This document shows, piece after piece, positions 1-5,717 of a DNA stretch of 6,899 nt. The stretch is from positions 1 through 6,899 of the forward strand of contig JAABTR010000361.1 of the NCBI GenBank assembly GCA_011389755.1, read 5' to 3'. The notes under the pieces are model-generated. The model was not told the origin of the DNA, did no database searches, and was given only the letters and a program-made list of their open reading frames with translations. Every line of letters starts with the position of its first letter. The first letter of the stretch is position 1. A program made the translations under genes and the position numbers. The stretch comes from Deltaproteobacteria bacterium (GTDB taxonomy: Bacteria; Myxococcota_A; Polyangia; JAAYKL01).

Positions 1-1881
1 ATCGACGATGGCTTCGCGCGCGGCTGCGCGCGCCGGCTGTGGTCGTTGCTCGCCGCCTCGGCGCTGCTGCTCATCGCCTTTGATGTGTCGGCCAGGGCAG
101 GTGGCGGAGGCAACTATGTGGGGAGCGGCGGTTCAACCGGGGATGGGGGCGGCGGTGGCGATGGGGTCGCAGCGCTTGTCTATCTGGCGTTTGCCTATCC
201 CGAGATCGGGGTGCCGGTGCTCGTCATCGTGGTCATCGTCAGTCTTGTAAAACACAGGCGCAACCCGAACCGGACCACCTCTCGCGCCGTCAGAAGTCTC
301 GAGCAGATCGGGGCGGCAGACACTTCGGCGCTTGCGGAAGTGGTGTCGCGAGATCCTGGATTTGACGAGGCCGCGTTTCTGGCTCGTGTGGGCAAGGCAG
401 AGGGGCTCGTTCAAAAAGCGTGGTGTGCGGGCACGATGTCACCGGTCAGAAACCTGCTGAGCGACGGCCTCTTTCGCCGCTTCGAGACGCAAGCTTCGAT
501 TTTGGAGCACCAAAAAAAGCGCAACCTTGTTTCTGACCATCGCGTCCTGCGCACGCGACTTCACGCCGTGGAGCACGACGAGCACTTCGATACAATTCAC
601 GTGGCTGTCGAGGCCGAGGCACGCGACGTGGAGGTGAGCAGCGGGCTGGATCCCGAGCGGGCACTGAAGGAAGTGCTGAAAGCTCCCCTCGAGCAATATA
701 CCGAGATCTGGTCGTTCTTGAGACGTCCCGGGGCGATCACCATCGCGGACAGGAGCCTCACTGACGGGTCGTGCCCGAGCTGCGGAGCGCCTCTCGAGGC
801 GGGGCAGACGAGCAAGTGCGACCACTGCCAGGCGATCGTCAACTCCGGTGAGTACGACTGGGTGCTCGCTGAGATTACCCAACCGGTTGAGTGGCGCCCC
901 TCTTCAATCGGAGCGGTGCCGGGACTGGCCGAATTGACCGAGGCTGACCCGGGGTTCAATCGTCAAAGCGCCGAAGATCGGGCGTCGTATGCCTTCTGGC
1001 GCTGGATGGAAGCCCTCATAACTGGTCAGACGCGCCCACTGGCCAAGTGCGCGAGTGCTCAGATGCGGGCATCGGTGGAAGAGACGATGCAGCGGGGTGG
1101 CCCGACCTATTTTAAGACCGCCGTCGGTTCTGTGGATTTGGTGGCGTGCGAAAAGGGCGAGCAGGGCGAAAGGGACCGGTTCCATGTGAAGATACTATGG
1201 AGCAGCGCGCGCACGCCCGATGATCTCCCCTCGCCGGCGGCCAGCGTGGTGACGCTCGCGAGGGACGCGGGCGCACAGGACCTCGGGGGACTCTCCTATG
1301 CCCGCTGCCCCGACTGCGGCGCGCCTCTTACCGAGAACGATTCGCCGCGCTGTGACTATTGCGACGCAGATCTCGCGGCGGGCAAGAGGGACTGGGTGTT
1401 GGAGCAGGTTATTTATCCAGAGGAGCTCCGAGTTGTTACCCGCCGCGCGAGGGCTCGACAGGGCAAAGGGACCCCGGGGAGGCAACTGCCCACCTCATTT
1501 ACGCCGGATATGGGGAACCCAAGGGAGCGAAGACTGCTGCTGATGCGCATGGCCGCGATCATAATGGCAGATGGAGTCGTGACGAAGCAGGAGCACAAGC
1601 TGCTTAGGACCGCCTCCAAGAGGTGGGACGTGCCGCTCGATGCGATTCGGCCGATCCTCGACGGTCAAGTGGATCTTGAGACCGTCAATACCATGCGCCC
1701 GTCGGATCCAGCGGGGTTTTTCACTGGTTTGGTCTCGGCCGCTCTCATAGACGGTCGCGTCGACTCGAAAGAGGAGAAGCTTCTGCTCGATGTGGGTCGC
1801 AACCTCGGTATTGGGGAGACTGAAGCGCGAGAGCGGATCCGATCGCTGGTCAAGGCGGCCAAATCGCAGCGGGTGGGCTGA
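1..1881 (+). CDS. Tim44-like domain protein with two zinc ribbons and a C-terminal TerB-like domain (5' partial)
   Basis: The reading frame is open from base 1 to TGA at 1879-1881, so the 5' end is missing. The first in-window start is TTG at 46, but the codons before it encode Arg-rich RGCARRLW, a good signal-peptide n-region, so the true start is probably upstream. Numbering from the TTG: hydrophobic core 2-12 with a cleavage-like SARA motif before Gly19; Gly-rich segment 19-40; membrane helix about 52-68 followed by KHRRNPNR, which suggests a cytoplasmic C-terminal part. Two similar modules follow, each a Tim44-like domain (about 81-240 and 288-418) closed by a four-Cys ribbon: C243/C246/C258/C261 and C421/C424/C436/C439. 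Residues 494-605 are helical with two ADG/IDG-type acidic repeats typical of TerB. Bacterial Tim44-like proteins are membrane-associated and mostly uncharacterised. A scaffold or metal-responsive role is inference; no catalytic motif was seen. Confidence 0.85.
   Translation: MDDGFARGCARRLWSLLAASALLLIAFDVSARAGGGGNYVGSGGSTGDGGGGGDGVAALVYLAFAYPEIGVPVLVIVVIVSLVKHRRNPNRTTSRAVRSLEQIGAADTSALAEVVSRDPGFDEAAFLARVGKAEGLVQKAWCAGTMSPVRNLLSDGLFRRFETQASILEHQKKRNLVSDHRVLRTRLHAVEHDEHFDTIHVAVEAEARDVEVSSGLDPERALKEVLKAPLEQYTEIWSFLRRPGAITIADRSLTDGSCPSCGAPLEAGQTSKCDHCQAIVNSGEYDWVLAEITQPVEWRPSSIGAVPGLAELTEADPGFNRQSAEDRASYAFWRWMEALITGQTRPLAKCASAQMRASVEETMQRGGPTYFKTAVGSVDLVACEKGEQGERDRFHVKILWSSARTPDDLPSPAASVVTLARDAGAQDLGGLSYARCPDCGAPLTENDSPRCDYCDADLAAGKRDWVLEQVIYPEELRVVTRRARARQGKGTPGRQLPTSFTPDMGNPRERRLLLMRMAAIIMADGVVTKQEHKLLRTASKRWDVPLDAIRPILDGQVDLETVNTMRPSDPAGFFTGLVSAALIDGRVDSKEEKLLLDVGRNLGIGETEARERIRSLVKAAKSQRVG
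286..1440 (+). repeat. Internal duplication: two Tim44-like plus zinc-ribbon modules
   Basis: Two diverged copies of one module lie head to tail within the + strand gene, at about 286-900 and 901-1440. Both begin near a DPGF motif (residues 103-106 and 301-304, numbered from the TTG at 46). Both end with a CPxCGAPL ribbon, a second CDxC knuckle, then DWVL and a Pro-containing acidic tail. The similarity is visible in the protein but not as a DNA repeat, so the duplication is old. Confidence 0.75.
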
Positions 1882-1928
1882 GGTTTTTCGCGCCCCGGGT
1901 GCCGCCGACCTCGCAGAAGCCACACCGG

Positions 1929-3893
1929 CTAGAAGTGATACTCGTAGACAGAGTTCGTGTTCACGTCGCTCCGGCTCGAGCCGGATACGGCTTTCCAGTT
2001 CAAGCCGTCGTCGGAGAACTCGAGGTGAAAGGCGTCGGGGCCGTCCGTGAAGGCCGTCGAGTCGCCCCAGACCCTCAGCCCGGTGACGTTCACCGGGTTG
2101 GAGCCGAAATCAACGGCAACCCACTGGGGAGGACTCGCGTCGTAGGGCGCCGTCGTGGAGAACGTTCCTAGCATGGGCTGCCACGCGCTATTCGCAGACC
2201 CGGAGGTGGTTCCATCGAACGCTTTCCAACCGGCACGCTGAAAGGCGGAGTGAGACGAGTAGTCGATGACGGCGGTGTTGCCTCCGATGGTTCCCGTGTC
2301 GATTCCGCTCATGCCGTTAGCGAGCCAGGCCGAACCCGCTTCGAACTCAACCTCGAAGACCAATGTGCTGCTGGTCTGCGTCGCCGTCGAATCGACGACA
2401 AATCTGTAAAAGCGATGACCGCGGTGGGCGTTTGCGGTCACGATCCGCGGCGTGGAGTAATTTCTTAGGGCGTCGAAGGCGTAGAGGGCATAGGTGTAGT
2501 CGTTTCGGGTCATCACCGAGGTATCGCGGAAACTCTCGGCGGTTCCGACATAGACGATCTCCTCTGCGCCGACCGACCCCGCGGTGTAGACGTCGCCGTC
2601 CACCGGCGAAAACGCGAGCGGAGCGTCCGAGCCCCTGACGATCATATATCCGGCCGTGTCCCCGTTGCCGTCTGAGTAGGTGAGCGTGATCTGGGCGTCG
2701 TCGTTGCCGGTCTCCACACGGCACGGGGGGTTGGGCGCCGAGGTGCCGTCGCCGCCCCGGTCGGCCCACGTGTAGTGAGGAGCCGAGTGCGAGGGGACAG
2801 CGCCGGCGGACTCGGGAATGAGCCAAAAGGCGTCCTCGTTCCAATATCTCAGGTCAAAGACGTCGGGCACCGGGAGGTCGGATCCGCCGACAATTTGATA
2901 GCCGGTGACGTTCACCACGTGGGTGCCGAAATCGATCTCCACCCATTGCTCCGGGGTGCCGTCAAACGGAGCTGTGGCGTCAAACGTGGCGTAATCTGTG
3001 CTCCAGACACCGAATCCCCCATCGAACAGGTTCCACGGAGCGTAGGTCTCGAAATAGTTCGAGGCCGAAATGTTCGCTATTGGGTAGCTGCCGATAGAAC
3101 CTGTATTCGAGCCCGTGACGGCGTTTTCGGCCCACTGGCCGTCGATCTGGAGACGCAGCTCCTGAGCGATGAGGTAGGTGTCTTCGGCGTTGACCGACTG
3201 GACGTAGAAGCGAAAACGACCGCGGGCATCGTCGGCCATAGTGAGCGCGCCGTCGGTGATCGGCGCGGAGTATTCGTAGTCTTTGTTGTATGCATAAACG
3301 GCGAAGTAGTAGAGCCTGCCTTCGTTGAGCTGGGCACCTTGGTCGTCATCCTGGACGAGGGTATTTTCCCCGAAATAGACGACTTCTCCAGCTGAAACGA
3401 GCTCTCCAGCGCTGTACGAACGCCCCGCCTGCGGCGCCCACGCGATCGGCGAGGTCGATCTCAGCACGAGAAATCCCGCCGTCCCGCCCCCGCCGCTCGT
3501 CCAGTTGACGTCCGCGCTGATCCGCGTCATGGCCAGAGATAAAGAGCTTGGGGGCACAGGCAGTGCGTCCGTGTCGGCATCGGTGCCGCTGACGGTGGTA
3601 TCCGCGTTTGTGTCGTCGCCCGTGTCGCTACCGGTGTCGTCGCCCGTGTCGCTACCGGTGTCGTCGCCTCCTGTATCCGCGCCCGTGTGAGCGTCCGAGT
3701 TTACGTCCGTATCGATTTTGTTATCGGTATCGGCCGGTTCCCCAGAATCAAAGCCCGAATCATCCCACGCGTCGCTTTCCACCGAGTCGTCTTCGATCGG
3801 GCTGATTTCGTAGCCTATTCGTCCGCAGGCGACCGCACCCCAGAGGGTGCACAAGGTCATGACGTTCACCGCGGCGGTGGAATACCTTTCCAT
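1929..3893 (-). CDS. Surface lipoprotein with tandem FN3-like and discoidin (F5/8 type C)-like domains
   Basis: This 654-residue protein has an N-terminal signal (MERY, then a hydrophobic run) ending in a lipobox-like AVAC, with Cys23 as the probable lipidation site. Residues 34-110 form an acidic, low-complexity Asp/Thr/Ser/Gly linker. Two repeats of one pair of domains follow: FN3-like beta modules at about 113-217 and 387-489 (each with a GF/GYxxVR strand and a YxxxxYA strand), and galactose-binding/discoidin-like modules at about 226-378 and 493-654 (each with a FDG turn, a QWVxxDFG strand and VNVTG). Discoidin folds usually bind sugars or membranes, so an outer-surface adhesin or binding role is inferred. 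No enzyme motif was seen. ATG 3893 is preferred because an in-frame stop precedes it and it keeps the n-region Arg; its ribosome binding site is poor. GTG 3869 or ATG 3860 are alternatives. It converges on the Tim44-like gene. Confidence 0.82.
   Translation of the reverse strand: MERYSTAAVNVMTLCTLWGAVACGRIGYEISPIEDDSVESDAWDDSGFDSGEPADTDNKIDTDVNSDAHTGADTGGDDTGSDTGDDTGSDTGDDTNADTTVSGTDADTDALPVPPSSLSLAMTRISADVNWTSGGGGTAGFLVLRSTSPIAWAPQAGRSYSAGELVSAGEVVYFGENTLVQDDDQGAQLNEGRLYYFAVYAYNKDYEYSAPITDGALTMADDARGRFRFYVQSVNAEDTYLIAQELRLQIDGQWAENAVTGSNTGSIGSYPIANISASNYFETYAPWNLFDGGFGVWSTDYATFDATAPFDGTPEQWVEIDFGTHVVNVTGYQIVGGSDLPVPDVFDLRYWNEDAFWLIPESAGAVPSHSAPHYTWADRGGDGTSAPNPPCRVETGNDDAQITLTYSDGNGDTAGYMIVRGSDAPLAFSPVDGDVYTAGSVGAEEIVYVGTAESFRDTSVMTRNDYTYALYAFDALRNYSTPRIVTANAHRGHRFYRFVVDSTATQTSSTLVFEVEFEAGSAWLANGMSGIDTGTIGGNTAVIDYSSHSAFQRAGWKAFDGTTSGSANSAWQPMLGTFSTTAPYDASPPQWVAVDFGSNPVNVTGLRVWGDSTAFTDGPDAFHLEFSDDGLNWKAVSGSSRSDVNTNSVYEYHF
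3564..3794 (-). other. Acidic Asp/Thr-rich low-complexity linker in the lipoprotein
   Basis: Residues 34-110 of the discoidin lipoprotein are dominated by Asp, Thr, Gly and Ser with many SDTG/DDTG units and almost no hydrophobic or basic residues. It sits between the lipidated Cys and the first folded domain, so it probably acts as a flexible tether holding the binding domains away from the membrane. Confidence 0.75.
3610..3668 (+). repeat. 24-base in-frame tandem repeat, about 2.5 copies
   Basis: Two identical 24-base units (3610-3633 and 3634-3657) are followed by an 11-base partial copy up to 3668. On the coding (-) strand each unit adds eight residues of the DDTGSDTG type to the lipoprotein linker. 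Because the unit is a multiple of three, copy-number change would lengthen or shorten the tether without a frameshift. Confidence 0.85.
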
Positions 3894-3975
3894 TTACTAA
3901 ACTATGAAAGTATTCTCCCAAAAGTCCATCCGCTAGAACACGCCAGCGCCCCACAAGCTTTTGCGTAACCGGCCC
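3894..3975 (-). promoter_or_regulatory. AT-richer gap likely holding the promoter of the discoidin lipoprotein gene
   Basis: The gap between the glpD stop and the lipoprotein start is visibly more AT-rich than its surroundings, especially within 35 bases of the ATG. No good match to a -35/-10 pair with normal spacing could be fixed by eye. A GGGAG sequence lies about 21 bases before the ATG, too far for a normal ribosome binding site. The assignment rests on position and composition only. Confidence 0.25.
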
Positions 3976-3996
3976 AATTTAAAAGCCTTCAAGGCT
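3976..3996 (-). terminator. Weak terminator-like hairpin overlapping the glpD stop codon
   Basis: On the - strand, AGCCT and AGGCT form a five-base-pair stem around a three-base TGA loop, and that loop is the glpD stop codon. It is followed by TTTTAAATT. The stem is short and only moderately stable, so termination may be partial and some transcripts could run on into the lipoprotein gene 95 bases further along. Confidence 0.35.
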
Positions 3997-5596
3997 GAGC
4001 GCCGCTGTCTTGCGGCGCGGTGAGGCAACCTGTGCCCCCGACGGTATAGTGGCGGGCGATGGCGGTGAACTCCTCGACCTGGTTCGCGATCCACTCGTGA
4101 TCCCGGCCGAGCTCCCGCGCCATGAGCCCCGCCACCTTCGGCGCCGCTTCGATGGCCGCGCGCGCGTCGAGCAGTAGGCAGCGCGTCCTCCGGGCGAGGA
4201 CGTCGTCGACGGTCCGGGCCATCTCACGGCGGACGGCCCAGGCCACTTGCCCCATGGTGATGTCCAGGTGCGGGTGGATGGTCTCGCGCAGCTCATCGGC
4301 GGAGCGTTCCAGGTCTTCGATGGCCGGGGCGTCGGAGCCGTAGCAGCACAGCCGCTTAAACTTCTCGGCGTGCTTGTGGAAGCCGTGGATGCGGAGCATC
4401 TTGGTGATGCACGGCTGTGGGTCGACGTCGGCGAGCACCTCGGCGTGGTCGATGAGATCTTCGGCCATGTGGCGGTAGGTCGTCCACTTGCCTCCGGCGA
4501 TGGTCATGAGCCCGCTCTTGGAGACGGTGATCGTGTGGTCGCGGCTGAGCTTGGAGGTGTTGGCGTCGTCGGCTGCTTTGACCAGTGGACGGACGCCTGA
4601 GAACACGCTCAAGATATCGTCCTTGGTCGGCGGCCTGTCCAGGTAGTCGTGAGCGTTTTCGAGGATGAACTCGATCTCTTCCATGGTGGGGACAGGCTCC
4701 AGAGCCGGAGCAGCCACCGGAACGTCGGTGGTGCCGATGACGACCTTGTCGTGCCAGGGGATGGCGAACAGCACCCGGCCGTCGGCGGTGTGTGGCACCA
4801 TGATCGCGGTCTCGCCAGAGAGGAAGGATTTGTCGAGGACGATGTGCACTCCGGTGCTCCCAGCGATCATCGGCTGGGCGTCGGGGCGGTTCATCTTGCG
4901 GATGTCGTCGGCGAACGGGCCGCAGCAGTTGATGACCACTTTGGCGTCGATTGACAGCTCTTTGCCCGACTCGGCGTCGTGGGCGACGACCCCCTGGACC
5001 ATCCCCTCCGCGTCTTTTTTAAGATCCACCACGCGGCAGTAGTTGACCATCGCCGCGCCCTGCTCGGCGGCGGTTTGAACCATGTTGACGAGCATGCGCG
5101 CGTCGTCGAACTGCCCATCGTAATAGACGACGCCGCCGCGCAGCCCCTCGAGCTGGATGGTGGGGATGTGCTCGAGGGTCTCTGGGATGTCGAGGATCTT
5201 GCTCTTGCCGAAGCCGTAGCGGCCGGCGAGCATGTCGTAGACCTTCATGCCCACCCCGTAGAACGGCGCCTCCCACCAGGTGTAGTTGGGCACCACGAAG
5301 GCCAGGTTGTCGACCAGATGGGGCGCGTTTTGCCGCATGATGCCCCGCTCTTTGAGCGCGTCCATCACCAACGGGAGGTTGCCCTGCTGCAGGTAGCGCA
5401 CTCCGCCGTGGACCAGCTTGGTGCTGCGGGAGCTCGTGCCCTTGCCGAAGTCGGACTGCTCGAGCAAGACGACGTCGTAGCCCCGCGACGCTGCGTCCAG
5501 CGCTCCGCCCACCCCCGTGGCGCCGCCCCCGATGAACAGCATGTCCCACGGCTTCTTCCGGGCTTCAATGCGATCGATGATTTCGCTGCGGTGCAT
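3989..5596 (-). CDS. glpD: Aerobic glycerol-3-phosphate dehydrogenase (FAD-dependent)
   Basis: GlpD oxidises sn-glycerol-3-phosphate to dihydroxyacetone phosphate and passes electrons through FAD to the membrane quinone pool, linking glycerol and phospholipid breakdown to glycolysis and respiration. The 535-residue protein has an N-terminal FAD dinucleotide fold with IGGGATGVGG (22-31) and acidic E46 ending the second strand. The first family signature runs from IGGG to RG at 22-39. GTSSRSTKLVHGGVRYLQ follows at 53-70, and the second signature, GGKWTTYRHMA, is at 368-378. The helical C-terminal domain lies at about 395-515. Length matches GlpD and there is no sign of the large insertion found in GlpO oxidases. 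ATG 5596 is chosen because AGGAGG sits six bases upstream and the family fold begins 20 residues later. No glpK or glpF is visible in the window. Confidence 0.96.
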   Translation of the reverse strand: MHRSEIIDRIEARKKPWDMLFIGGGATGVGGALDAASRGYDVVLLEQSDFGKGTSSRSTKLVHGGVRYLQQGNLPLVMDALKERGIMRQNAPHLVDNLAFVVPNYTWWEAPFYGVGMKVYDMLAGRYGFGKSKILDIPETLEHIPTIQLEGLRGGVVYYDGQFDDARMLVNMVQTAAEQGAAMVNYCRVVDLKKDAEGMVQGVVAHDAESGKELSIDAKVVINCCGPFADDIRKMNRPDAQPMIAGSTGVHIVLDKSFLSGETAIMVPHTADGRVLFAIPWHDKVVIGTTDVPVAAPALEPVPTMEEIEFILENAHDYLDRPPTKDDILSVFSGVRPLVKAADDANTSKLSRDHTITVSKSGLMTIAGGKWTTYRHMAEDLIDHAEVLADVDPQPCITKMLRIHGFHKHAEKFKRLCCYGSDAPAIEDLERSADELRETIHPHLDITMGQVAWAVRREMARTVDDVLARRTRCLLLDARAAIEAAPKVAGLMARELGRDHEWIANQVEEFTAIARHYTVGGTGCLTAPQDSGAQP

Positions 5597-5602
5597 GGCG
5601 AA

Positions 5603-5608
5603 CCTCCT
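5603..5608 (-). promoter_or_regulatory. Ribosome binding site fixing the glpD start
   Basis: AGGAGG on the - strand lies six bases before ATG 5594-5596. This strong site excludes the 109-codon upstream extension of the frame, which would run into the nuclease gene. Confidence 0.85.
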
Positions 5609-5618
5609 CGGTTGTGTC

Positions 5619-5695
5619 AAAAAAAAAGACGGTGCCATTAAAAGACGCGCGCGTCCAGCGAGGGAACGCGCCGCTGCTCGCGGCGCGCGGCACCG
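5619..5695 (-). terminator. Structured terminator or attenuator-like leader upstream of glpD
   Basis: Read on the - strand, CGGTGCC (5695-5689) can pair with GGCACCG (5636-5630), a seven-base-pair stem followed by TC and then nine T residues (5627-5619), the usual form of an intrinsic terminator. The 52 bases enclosed contain two more hairpins: CGCGCCGC/GCGGCGCG with a five-base loop (5687-5667) and GACG-CGCG-CGTC (5655-5644) followed by TTTT. The U-tract ends only ten bases before the glpD ribosome binding site. It could simply terminate the upstream nuclease transcript, or control read-through into glpD. Confidence 0.6.
5667..5687 (-). other. Perfect 8-bp GC hairpin within the glpD leader
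   Basis: CGCGCCGC and GCGGCGCG flank a five-base loop (GAGCA on the - strand). The stem is all G-C pairs and should be very stable. It is the middle arm of the larger structure preceding the nine-T run. Confidence 0.7.
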
Positions 5696-5717
5696 ACGGG
5701 CAGCGAGATGGTGCAAC

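Noticed and set aside
8..250. Small + strand frame starting at ATG 8
   Set aside because: It overlaps the signal peptide and membrane helix of the Tim44-like gene in another frame, and its Arg/Cys/Ser-rich product looks like a frame-shifted shadow.
439..959. - strand open frames opposite the Tim44-like gene
   Set aside because: They lie wholly within a + strand gene with clear paired zinc ribbons and show no motif of their own.
1882..1928. Possible bidirectional terminator between the two convergent genes
   Set aside because: Only a four-base-pair AGCC/GGCT hairpin and a TTTTT run not preceded by a convincing stem were found, too weak to annotate.
3610..3668. Possible CRISPR-like array in the short repeats
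   Set aside because: The units are directly adjacent with no spacers, in frame, and encode a low-complexity linker.
5615..5620. Perfect TTGACA on the - strand at the end of the T run
   Set aside because: A -10 element at normal spacing would fall on the glpD start codon, leaving no room for the ribosome binding site; the match arises from the T-tract followed by GACA.
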